Source of the DNA: Desulfatitalea alkaliphila
GTDB lineage: Bacteria > Desulfobacterota > Desulfobacteria > Desulfobacterales > Desulfosarcinaceae
Direction: 5' to 3'
DNA: 64,000 bases
Assembly: GCF_022968795.1 (NCBI RefSeq)
Contig: NZ_JALJRB010000007.1
Coordinates: forward strand, 158,958 to 222,957
Under the pieces are notes generated by a model that was not told the DNA's origin, searched no databases, and worked only from the letters and a program-made list of their open reading frames with translations. The first letter of the stretch is position 1. Every line of letters begins with the position of its first letter. A program made the translations under genes and the position numbers. This document shows positions 1 through 7,569 of the stretch, piece by piece.

Positions 1-8
1 TCCTCCCC

Positions 9-2591
9 ATGGCCCGCTTCGCCCGTTTGATATGCGGATTGGCGATATTCCCGATCTTCTGCTGGGCTTCGCCGGCCCATGCATTGGAGGTTATCGAACA
101 GGATCGATTTTATGTTTATGCCGCGCCGGCCCAAAAGCATATCGCCGCAGCGCTTTTGAAGGCCTGCGGACCGATGGCCGCCTTTCTCGAAACCAAGGGG
201 TTGCCGGTGCGACGGCCGTTGCACATCATCCTGGATGACACACTGGATCGCCCCCAACCCCGTGTCCACATGATCCCTCACCGCGAAATCCGAATACCGA
301 TCCGAGCGCCGGGCGTGCTGGAAGACGGTTTCCAGGAAGCCGATCCATGGCGCTACTTCCTTTTCCTGGGATTGAGCGCCCAGGGGATCTACAGCGAGCG
401 CTCCGGTCTTCCCGCGGCAGCCCACCGCTTGATGGGCGAAATCATCTCGCCCACCATCATTTTACCGGAATGGTGCATCGACGGTATCGGCGCCCTGTTA
501 TACGAAGAATTCAAGCAAGGCTCCGCGCTCCACGCACTGGACGCCATGAAGGCCCGCATCGGCCCGATTCCAGCCCTGGACCGTGTCAGCAACCACCCCG
601 ATATCTGGCCGGGACGCTTCAGCTATCGTATCCATGGGCGCCCCTTTGTACAATGGCTCAGCAGCCGCTACGGATGGGAGCGGCTTCACACTTTTATTCG
701 CCTGCACGGCAGGGGCATCGTGCCGTTGGAAATCGACACCAAAGCCCGCACCGCCTTCGGCCGATCATGGGCCCGGCTATGGGACGCCTATCGCGCGACC
801 CACCCACCGGCTGTGGCCGAAGGGGCCGCACTGCCCATGATCGGCTACTGGAACGCCCCCTTCGTCTACTGGAACGACATGGGCGTTTATCCGGGTTTGC
901 GCCGCAACGCCCACCGTGGTCGATACGGCCATGTGAACCCCGAGGGATGGCTGCATATCAGCCAATTCGATGCCGACGGCGTATCTCGATTGCAGGCACA
1001 ACGGGGGGACCGGGTGCGGCGGGCCCCGCGGCCCCATATCTGGGATCCGGGCCCCGGTGATGTGGCCGTTACCCGCGAGGGCCATCGGCCCCTGTTGATG
1101 ATCGGCACACCCATTGAAACCGGCGAGCGATGGTTGCCGGGATCCGCATCGGAGCGGCCGGTCACGCTGATCCCACCCCCGGAAGGCATGCTGCAGCTTT
1201 CCGGTCCCGTTAGGGGGCCGGACGGTACCGTGGCGGTGGCCGGCAATATGCACGGCCAATGGGATATCTGGTGCTATGACGGCCGGTGGCACAACCTCAC
1301 CGACCGGCCCGCCATCGATCTGGATCCCTGGTTTGAAAACGGGCGACTCTTTTTCAGCTCCAATGTCCGCGGCCGTTTCCAGATCCATGATGCCGGCGAC
1401 CGACCGGTTACCGCCAGCGCCACCGCCGCCATGCTGCCGCGGGGAGACACCTATGTCGAACTATCCCCCGGCGGATGGACACTCCGCCCACTGCCGGAAC
1501 AGCAAGCACAACAGACCATGTCGGACGTCCCGACGCCATCCGATGATGCCGCATATGAAAAGAAAATAAGCACAGCCGACGGCACCGCAACGGCTGAGAA
1601 GTTGATGACGGCCCCGGCGCCCAAACCTTACCGCCCCTTCAGAACCCTTGGCACCAATTACATCTCGCCGGACATTTTTTACGATGCCGAATCGACCCAA
1701 TTCGGACTGGTAACCGACGGCCGCGATGTGACCGAGCAGTACGCCTGGAACGCCGGCATCCGCTACTCGCTGGACCACGCCTTGCTCTCATGGCGCATGG
1801 GCGCCGGCTATCGCGGCTGGCAGGGACGGGCGACCCATTACCCCATGGATTACACCACCCACCGCGGCACTACTGTGGCCCAAAGGCGGTACGATGTCCG
1901 TTTGAGTTGGTCACCGTGGCCCGGCGAAGCATTGGATGTGGGCGTCAACTGGCGCCGCCATGCACCGCTGCGCGGCGAAGAACTCTGGTCCGACGAGTGG
2001 TGGGGCAGCCTCGGCTACGGCCTCGCCTTCGGCAACCTGCGCATGCGACTGACAGGCGATCTGTTCGATGGCGGCGACCCATCCGTGTACGGCGACATCC
2101 TCTACTGGTACGGCGAACGCATCACCACCATCACGCGTCTGCGGGCCGGCAAGGCCTGGGGCGATCCGCGCCCGGGCCACAACACTTTTCGCATCGGCGG
2201 CAACACCAGTGAAGGGTTTTTCACCCAGCGCCCCACCCGCCTATTCCCCTTGCGCGGATTTAAAACCAATCTGCTGGAAGCCGAACTGGCCGCCGCCGGC
2301 ACGGTGGAGATCGTCTGGCCCCTGATGGAGCTGCAATCGGGATACAAATCGTTGCCCCTGTTCTTGCGCAATCTGCGCCTGGGCACCTTCGTGGATGCCG
2401 GCTTTGCCGCCGACAATTTCAGCAGCGACGAACTGTTGATCGGCGCGGGATTTCAGTTGATCACCGGCATGGAGATCGCCTGGAGGTTCATGGCCGATTT
2501 CAGCATCGGGCTGGCCTGGCCGGTCAGGCAGCCCGACGACATGCACTACTCCGGGCCCCAATTTCTCATCCAAATCGGCCGCCCGTTGTAA
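9..2591 (+). CDS. Outer-membrane beta-barrel protein with degenerate peptidase-MA-like N-terminus
   Basis: This is an 860-residue exported protein of unknown function. Residues 1-25 form a classic signal peptide ending SPAHA, which fixes the start even though the window opens only 8 bases upstream. Residues about 70-270 resemble the gluzincin/peptidase-MA fold: a helix, then LPEWCIDGIGALLYEEF, as in the WLxEGxA segment of that family. The expected HExxH is replaced by HRLMGE, so no zinc site is visible. Residues 280-500 look like beta-propeller repeats (TolB/tricorn type). From about residue 537 onward, alternating aromatic beta strands and a final strand (FLIQIGRPL) suggest a surface-antigen-type barrel in the outer membrane. 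The architecture is clear in outline, but no named family is certain. It lies 56 bases upstream of lgt on the same strand. Confidence 0.6.
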   Translation: MARFARLICGLAIFPIFCWASPAHALEVIEQDRFYVYAAPAQKHIAAALLKACGPMAAFLETKGLPVRRPLHIILDDTLDRPQPRVHMIPHREIRIPIRAPGVLEDGFQEADPWRYFLFLGLSAQGIYSERSGLPAAAHRLMGEIISPTIILPEWCIDGIGALLYEEFKQGSALHALDAMKARIGPIPALDRVSNHPDIWPGRFSYRIHGRPFVQWLSSRYGWERLHTFIRLHGRGIVPLEIDTKARTAFGRSWARLWDAYRATHPPAVAEGAALPMIGYWNAPFVYWNDMGVYPGLRRNAHRGRYGHVNPEGWLHISQFDADGVSRLQAQRGDRVRRAPRPHIWDPGPGDVAVTREGHRPLLMIGTPIETGERWLPGSASERPVTLIPPPEGMLQLSGPVRGPDGTVAVAGNMHGQWDIWCYDGRWHNLTDRPAIDLDPWFENGRLFFSSNVRGRFQIHDAGDRPVTASATAAMLPRGDTYVELSPGGWTLRPLPEQQAQQTMSDVPTPSDDAAYEKKISTADGTATAEKLMTAPAPKPYRPFRTLGTNYISPDIFYDAESTQFGLVTDGRDVTEQYAWNAGIRYSLDHALLSWRMGAGYRGWQGRATHYPMDYTTHRGTTVAQRRYDVRLSWSPWPGEALDVGVNWRRHAPLRGEELWSDEWWGSLGYGLAFGNLRMRLTGDLFDGGDPSVYGDILYWYGERITTITRLRAGKAWGDPRPGHNTFRIGGNTSEGFFTQRPTRLFPLRGFKTNLLEAELAAAGTVEIVWPLMELQSGYKSLPLFLRNLRLGTFVDAGFAADNFSSDELLIGAGFQLITGMEIAWRFMADFSIGLAWPVRQPDDMHYSGPQFLIQIGRPL

Positions 2592-2647
2592 TTCCCCGAC
2601 GCTGTGATATAGAGGCGTTCCGTGTGACCCTTGAACGAGGCTTCAAC

Positions 2648-3499
2648 ATGAACAGCTTTGCCCAATGGTGGCAGTATTTGCCCCATCACATCGATCCGGT
2701 CATTTTCCAGGTCGGCAGTTTCCGTTTGCAGTATTACGGTTTGATGTACCTGGCGGCCTTCGGTCTGACCTATTTACTGGCCCTCTACCGAATCAAAAAA
2801 GAGACCCGTTGGACCCTGGACAACGATCATCTGCAGGGCATGCTCACCGCAATGATCATCGGCCTTATCGTCGGCGCGCGCCTGGGCTACGTGATTTTCT
2901 ACCAGCCGGCCTACTATGCCTCGCGTCCGCTGGAGATTTTCCTGCCCTTCGGGTTTGACAACGGCTTTCACTTCACCGGCATTTCCGGCATGTCCTACCA
3001 TGGTGGTTTGATCGGCACCACCATCGGCATGGCTTGGTATGTGCGCAAGTATCGTCTGGGTTTCCGGGAGATGGTCGACCTGCTGGCGCCGTGCATCCCG
3101 GCCGGGTACACCTTCGGCCGTATCGGCAATTTCATCAACGGCGAGTTGTGGGGCAGGATCACCACCAGCCCCGTCGGCATGTACTTTCCCCATGCCCCGG
3201 GCAATTTTCCCCGCCACCCCTCCCAACTTTATGAAGCATTCGGCGAAGGCGTTCTGCTCTTCGTGGTGTTGTGGGCGTTGCGCAAGCGCATACAAACCCC
3301 TGGCGCCATGCTGGCCTTCTACCTGATCGGCTACGGCAGTGTCCGTTTCGTCATCGAGTTCTTCCGCGAACCGGATGCCCACTTGGGCTTCATCCTTTTC
3401 TTCTTCTCCATGGGACAACTGCTTTGTATGGCCATGATCGCCGCCGGCGTCATCCTATACGGGGTGTTTCGCCGCATGGCCTACAAGTCGATAAAATAG
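2648..3499 (+). CDS. lgt: Phosphatidylglycerol--prolipoprotein diacylglyceryl transferase
   Basis: Lgt transfers diacylglycerol from phosphatidylglycerol to the lipobox cysteine of prolipoproteins in the inner membrane, the first step of lipoprotein maturation. The 283-residue product has about seven hydrophobic segments, the conserved GARLGYVIFY stretch near residue 77, SYHGG near 116 and the family signature GRIGNFINGELWG near 157-169. An in-frame GTG lies 24 bases upstream, but the ATG used here has a better-spaced AGG-type ribosome site and gives the usual Lgt N-terminus. The 3' end overlaps the convergent pdxT by 19 bases. Assignment is very secure. Confidence 0.95.
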   Translation: MNSFAQWWQYLPHHIDPVIFQVGSFRLQYYGLMYLAAFGLTYLLALYRIKKETRWTLDNDHLQGMLTAMIIGLIVGARLGYVIFYQPAYYASRPLEIFLPFGFDNGFHFTGISGMSYHGGLIGTTIGMAWYVRKYRLGFREMVDLLAPCIPAGYTFGRIGNFINGELWGRITTSPVGMYFPHAPGNFPRHPSQLYEAFGEGVLLFVVLWALRKRIQTPGAMLAFYLIGYGSVRFVIEFFREPDAHLGFILFFFSMGQLLCMAMIAAGVILYGVFRRMAYKSIK

Positions 3500-4038
3500 C
3501 GGTGAAAGGCATCTCCGGGGTGCAACTCGGGATGAAAGGTGGTGGCCATCAAGCGGCCGTGCTGAACAAAAACCGGATCATTGTCCATGCACGCATGCAC
3601 CGCTACCGCGTCGCCCATGGACAGGATACGGGGCGCCCGGATGAAAATGGCCGGGTAGGCCCGCAGTGCCAGCAGCGGCACATCGATGGCGTGGGTGTCG
3701 CTGGCGATTTGGCGCCCGTAAGCGTTGCGCTGAACCGCGACGGGCATTCCCCCCAGCGATCCGGGATGCCCGTCCACCTGATCGGCCAGCAAAATGGCGC
3801 CGGCGCACACCCCCCAGACCGGCATGCCGTCATCGATCCGGCGCCGCAGCGGCCCTCGCATGCCGAAAGCCTCCAAAAATTTTGCCATCACCGTGCTTTC
3901 GCCACCGGGGATGATCAAGCGGTCGACGGTCGACAGGGCCTGTGCATCGCGCACGATACAAGGCGTCACGCCGCAACGGTGCAAGTGGGCAATGTGATCC
4001 AGAAAGGCGCCTTGCAATCCCAGCAATCCGACCCGCAT
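3481..4038 (-). CDS. pdxT: Pyridoxal 5'-phosphate synthase glutaminase subunit
   Basis: PdxT hydrolyses glutamine and channels ammonia to PdxS in the DXP-independent route to pyridoxal 5'-phosphate. The 185-residue class I glutamine amidotransferase shows the PGGEST loop (44-50), the nucleophile Cys78 in WGVCAG and the His169-Pro-Glu171 pair near the C-terminus, so the catalytic triad is complete. An upstream in-frame ATG would add five residues (MRGCS), but the start chosen gives the family's MRVGLLGLQG N-terminus. It follows pdxS by 21 bases in the same operon and overlaps the end of lgt tail-to-tail. Confidence 0.95.
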   Translation of the reverse strand: MRVGLLGLQGAFLDHIAHLHRCGVTPCIVRDAQALSTVDRLIIPGGESTVMAKFLEAFGMRGPLRRRIDDGMPVWGVCAGAILLADQVDGHPGSLGGMPVAVQRNAYGRQIASDTHAIDVPLLALRAYPAIFIRAPRILSMGDAVAVHACMDNDPVFVQHGRLMATTFHPELHPGDAFHRYFIDL

Positions 4039-4059
4039 GGAGCACCCCCGCAACGCCCT

Positions 4060-4929
4060 CTATACCCCTCTCTCCGCCATCTTGACGTCCAGGGCGCTGT
4101 TCTCCAGCCCGATCATCGCAGAGCCGAGATTCTTTGAAATTTCAATTAGTCTGACCGGATCCTGGTAGTGGATCACCGCCTGCACGATGGCTTGGGCCAT
4201 GCGGGGTGGATTCTGTGATTTGAAAACGCCCGAACCGACGAACACCCCGTCGGATCCCAGGGCCATCATCAAGGCCGCGTCGGCCGGTGTCGCCACGCCG
4301 CCGGCGGCAAAGTTAACCACGCTCAGACGGTCGAGGTCGCGGGTCTGGCGCACCAATTCCACCGGCACCCGCAGCTCACCGGCCAATTGCACCAATTGAT
4401 GATCGTCCAAACCCTTCAGGGCGTTGATCTCCTCGGTGATGGCCCGCATGTGGCGCACCGCCTCGACGATGTTGCCCGTTCCCGCCTCCCCTTTGGTACG
4501 GATCATGGCCGCCCCCTCGTTGATCCGTCGCAACGCTTCGCCCAGGTTGCGGGCACCGCACACGAAAGGCACCTTGAACAGGGACTTGTCCACGTGACGG
4601 CTTTCGTCGGCCGGGGTCAGCACCTCGCTTTCATCCACAAAATCGACCCCCAACGCTTCCAGAATGCGGGCCTCCATGAAGTGGCCGATCCGCACTTTGG
4701 CCATAACGGGAATGCTCACCGCATCCATGATGGCCTGGATCATGGCCGGATCGCTCATGCGGGCCACCTGCCCGTCCTTGCGGATATCGGCCGGCACCCG
4801 CTCCAGGGCCATCACCGCGCAAGCGCCGGCCTCCTGGGCGATCAGCGCCTGTTCGGGGGTGGTCACATCCATGATCACACCGTTTTTGAACATCTCGGCA
4901 AAACCTTTGTTGACTTGTTCGCGTGCCAT
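4060..4929 (-). CDS. pdxS: Pyridoxal 5'-phosphate synthase lyase subunit
   Basis: PdxS condenses ribose/ribulose 5-phosphate, glyceraldehyde 3-phosphate and ammonia from PdxT into PLP, as a TIM-barrel dodecamer decorated with PdxT. The 289-residue protein has the substrate-binding lysines in [10 protein letters not shown] (Lys78) and [11 protein letters not shown] (Lys146), and the phosphate loops [10 protein letters not shown] and [10 protein letters not shown]. The frame is open for 32 more codons, but the ATG chosen follows an AAAGGAAAG ribosome site and gives the standard N-terminus [10 protein letters not shown]. It is the first gene of a pdxS-pdxT operon and diverges from the MocR regulator at 5078. 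Confidence 0.97.
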   Translation of the reverse strand: MAREQVNKGFAEMFKNGVIMDVTTPEQALIAQEAGACAVMALERVPADIRKDGQVARMSDPAMIQAIMDAVSIPVMAKVRIGHFMEARILEALGVDFVDESEVLTPADESRHVDKSLFKVPFVCGARNLGEALRRINEGAAMIRTKGEAGTGNIVEAVRHMRAITEEINALKGLDDHQLVQLAGELRVPVELVRQTRDLDRLSVVNFAAGGVATPADAALMMALGSDGVFVGSGVFKSQNPPRMAQAIVQAVIHYQDPVRLIEISKNLGSAMIGLENSALDVKMAERGV

Positions 4930-5023
4930 GTCGCTTTCCTTTGCATAACGGGTTATGGCCCGCGTTCGGCGGGACCGCGTCGATGCCGGCAGCGCCGGGG
5001 CGATACCGGTTGCTTTTAACGCC

Positions 5024-5061
5024 ACAATGTATTAAGTGGGTTAGTACAATTAATACTTTGT
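5024..5061. promoter_or_regulatory. Inverted-repeat operator between pdxS and the MocR regulator gene
   Basis: The arm ACAATGTATTAA (5024-5035) is matched by TTAATACTTTGT (5050-5061), an inverted repeat identical at 11 of 12 positions around a 14-base centre. It sits 16 bases upstream of the regulator ATG and about 95 bases upstream of pdxS. It is AT-rich inside a GC-rich neighbourhood. MocR/PdxR proteins are known to bind repeats in the intergenic region shared with their target, so this is the probable operator. Binding is inferred, not shown. Confidence 0.6.
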
Positions 5062-5077
5062 ATGGTGTGTGTCAAGA

Positions 5078-6358
5078 ATGAAATCCAAACAACCCCTCTA
5101 TGCTCAAATCGCTGCCGTGATCAAAGCCCGGATCGTCGAAGGCCTTTACAAGCCGGGCGAAAAGATCCCGCCCATCCGGCAGCTCACCGAAACCTTCGGT
5201 GTCAACAAGGCCACGGTGCACAAAGCGTTCGAGTGTCTCAAGCAGGAAGGGGTTTTGGAAAACCGGGTGGGCAGCGGCTCGTATGTGCGCTATCCTGAAA
5301 AAATCGCCGCAGCGCCGGGTTTGTTCGACTTCCGCACCGACTATCTGCATGAGCGCTTTTTCCCCCACCAGCAGGTGCAGACCGTGTTCAACACCCTGTT
5401 CGAGCAGGAAGGCGCAGGTGCCCTGGCACCTGTGCCCACCGAAGGAGATCCTGAACTGCTGCAAGTGTTGGGACAACACTACCACTTGCCGGCCGAGCGC
5501 ATGCTCATTGTATCCGGCGCCCAGCAGGGGTTGGACCTGGTAGCCAAGGTGTTCAGCGCCGATATCAGCGCATCGATGCTTTTCGAAGACCCCACCTATC
5601 CGGGCGCCATTTCCCTTTTCAGGGCGCGCCATTTCGTACCCCTTGAAGCGGACGGCCCCGACCTGGCTCATATGGATCGGCTGTTGCCGGGCCAGATCCG
5701 CCTCTATTATGCCATGCCCTCGGTCCACAACCCGACGGGCATCGCCTACTCCCTGGAGAAGAAAAGCGCCGTTGCCCGAAGGGCCCGGGACCATGGCTTT
5801 TTCATCATCGAGGACGATTATCTCGGCGAGCTGAAACCCGACGCGCCGCGGCTGGTGGATCTGGCGCCCGAGCGCACCATCCACATCAAATCCTTTTCGC
5901 AAACCACCCTGGCCGGTTTGCGCCTGGGATTCATGGTGGTGCCGACAGACCTCTACAAGCGTTTTGTCTTTGCCAAATACTCGTCGGACATCACCTCCTT
6001 CGGATTGCTGCAAAAAGCGTTGCGCGAATTCATCCGCCAGGGGAAATACAGCCGCCACCTGGCCGATTTGCGCCGCCTCGCCGCCGAACGGCGGCGGCGA
6101 CTGCTCGATCTGTTGCAATCCTTCCCAGCGCTGCACGCCGCCAATGACCGGTGGGGCTACAGTCTGTGGGTGCGCCCCGCAACGCCGCTGCAATTGGACG
6201 CGCCCCCCTGGTCCCGTGGCGAGGAGTTCTCCTTCTCGCCCACCCTACGCCACTGCTTCAAACTGGCCTTCATGCACATGGACGATGCCGCCTTCGACCA
6301 AAGCTTGCCCTATTTGCAGGACCTGCTGCGCCGCGGCATTGCCAATGGAACCGTTTGA
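5078..6358 (+). CDS. pdxR: MocR-family regulator (GntR winged helix plus aminotransferase-like domain), PdxR-like
   Basis: The 426-residue protein has a GntR-type winged helix at about residues 1-75 (IRQLTETFGVNKATVHKAFE, then GSGSYV) fused to a class I aminotransferase fold. Members divergent from pdxST sense PLP and control B6 synthesis, so PdxR is the natural guess. Conserved cofactor-pocket features are present: SVHNPTG, IIEDDYLGEL and the arginine of GLRLGF. However, the Schiff-base lysine of the usual S-F-S-K motif is Gln275 (SFSQ), so covalent PLP binding may be lost or moved to Lys271. The ATG at 5078 is preferred to a GTG three codons upstream. The stop overlaps the next start as TGATG. 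Confidence 0.75.
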   Translation: MKSKQPLYAQIAAVIKARIVEGLYKPGEKIPPIRQLTETFGVNKATVHKAFECLKQEGVLENRVGSGSYVRYPEKIAAAPGLFDFRTDYLHERFFPHQQVQTVFNTLFEQEGAGALAPVPTEGDPELLQVLGQHYHLPAERMLIVSGAQQGLDLVAKVFSADISASMLFEDPTYPGAISLFRARHFVPLEADGPDLAHMDRLLPGQIRLYYAMPSVHNPTGIAYSLEKKSAVARRARDHGFFIIEDDYLGELKPDAPRLVDLAPERTIHIKSFSQTTLAGLRLGFMVVPTDLYKRFVFAKYSSDITSFGLLQKALREFIRQGKYSRHLADLRRLAAERRRRLLDLLQSFPALHAANDRWGYSLWVRPATPLQLDAPPWSRGEEFSFSPTLRHCFKLAFMHMDDAAFDQSLPYLQDLLRRGIANGTV

Positions 6359-7107
6359 TGCAATCAGCACCGCGCATCCTTTACAGCGACGATGAGATCG
6401 TTGCCGTGCACAAACCGGCGGGCCTCAAAGTACACCGCTCCGGCCGCCAGGGCGCAAACACCCCGACGACCCTGGCCTGGGTGCGCAACCACCTGGGGCA
6501 ATGGGTCTATCCGGTCCATCGGCTGGATCAACCCACCTCGGGGGTATTGCTGTTTGCGCGCAGCCCCGAAGTCGCATCGGTTCTGGCTGCCGCCTTCGCC
6601 GGGCAGCAGGTGCACAAAACCTATTGGGCCGTAGTGCGTGGACACACACCTCCCGGCGGCCTGATCGACCACCCCCTGGTGGGCAACATTCACCGTCCCA
6701 AGGCCGGCCAAGTGCCGAAACCGGCCCGCACCGCCTTCGAGCGGTTGGCCGCCGTTGAATTGAATCACCCTGTGGGACAATATCCCACCAGCCGCTATTG
6801 CCTGCTCCGGGTTCATCCCTTAACCGGCCGCATGCATCAGATTCGGCGCCATCTACACCACATCAGCCACCCGGTGATCGGCGACACCACTTACGGAGAC
6901 GGCCGCCACAACCGTTTTTTCAGGTCCCATTTCGATTGCCGCCGGTTGTTGCTGGCCGCCGTGCAAATCGCCTTGCGCCACCCCCGCACGGGCCTTGACC
7001 TTACCATCACGGCACCGCCGGAATCCTCCTTCGCCGCCGTTTTGCGTAAGATGGGGATGGTTTTTGACGGCCACATTCCGCCTGACGGCTACAAGCCGGT
7101 TGTTTAG
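6358..7107 (+). CDS. RluA-family pseudouridine synthase, closest to TruC
   Basis: This enzyme isomerises a specific uridine in tRNA or rRNA to pseudouridine. The 249-residue protein has the catalytic RluA motif HRLDQPTSG with Asp57, the LKVHRSG loop and the late LTGRMHQIRRHLHHISHP block. It lacks an S4 domain, and its size and HRLDxPTSGVLLFA wording resemble TruC (tRNA U65), but the substrate cannot be fixed from sequence. Its ATG shares one base with the stop of the preceding regulator gene, so the two are translationally coupled. A repeat element starts 30 bases downstream. Confidence 0.85.
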   Translation: MQSAPRILYSDDEIVAVHKPAGLKVHRSGRQGANTPTTLAWVRNHLGQWVYPVHRLDQPTSGVLLFARSPEVASVLAAAFAGQQVHKTYWAVVRGHTPPGGLIDHPLVGNIHRPKAGQVPKPARTAFERLAAVELNHPVGQYPTSRYCLLRVHPLTGRMHQIRRHLHHISHPVIGDTTYGDGRHNRFFRSHFDCRRLLLAAVQIALRHPRTGLDLTITAPPESSFAAVLRKMGMVFDGHIPPDGYKPVV

Positions 7108-7569
7108 CAGCGAGGCACTGGCGGGCACTGGCGGGCAGTTTTAAGTTTTAAGTGTTAAGTTTTAAGTTAATGAATTCTATCGATTACAAAGAGTTGCAAG
7201 AGGGTTTCCTGCCGTAAAAAGTGAAATTGCTTGTTCTCGCACGGAGGCGGGTGGGTCGGGGGGCTGGGTGATGCAATGCGTGCAGGCGCATAGGGGCCGT
7301 TATGGGGTGGGCGCAGGGCGTTCGGCCCGGATTTTTTGAGCGCTACGCGTTTGCGGGTTTAACGCCTCCTTGCGAAAATAGACAATAATTCTCTACCGGT
7401 TGCGAGAATCGATTCGTAGCATACACATCTGCTCGTCCGCTCTAACCACCTATAATCGATAGAATTCCTCAACTTAAAACTTAACACTTAACACTTAAAA
7501 CTCCTTGCCAGATGCCCCCTGTTGGGATACTAAATTCCTTTTTGCAACCCTGTAGCAACGGAACGGCCA
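7108..7569. other. Non-coding gap filled by an inverted-repeat element
   Basis: This 462-base gap between the pseudouridine synthase gene and hisHF holds no supportable ORF. Almost all of it (7137-7502) is the repeat element described separately. The remainder is a short direct repeat (GGCACTGGCGGGCACTGGCGGGC, as two copies of GGCACTGGCGG) before the element and about 67 bases of hisHF upstream region after it. Confidence 0.8.
7137..7502. repeat. Inverted-repeat-bounded dispersed element, copy 1 (366 bp)
   Basis: The left arm 7137-7187 and right arm 7452-7502 are inverted copies of 51 bases with about five mismatches. They consist of stacked TTTTAAG/TGTTAAG units followed by GAATTCTATCGATTA. 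The 264-base centre is GC-rich and carries a four-tract G-run (7249-7268) of canonical G-quadruplex form. The segment 7219-7329 recurs at 63890-64000 with 104 of 111 identical bases and no gaps. No transposase or long ORF is inside, so it resembles a MITE-like or REP-like non-autonomous element. No clear target-site duplication is visible. Confidence 0.8.

Noticed and set aside
3271..4137. 288-codon plus-strand frame across lgt end and pdxT
   Set aside because: It overlaps the complete pdxT on the other strand and shows no motif of its own.
7160..7370. Minus-strand frame inside the repeat element (RKRVALKKSGPN-type translation)
   Set aside because: It has no start codon or ribosome site after the upstream stop, and conservation between copies is at the nucleotide level.
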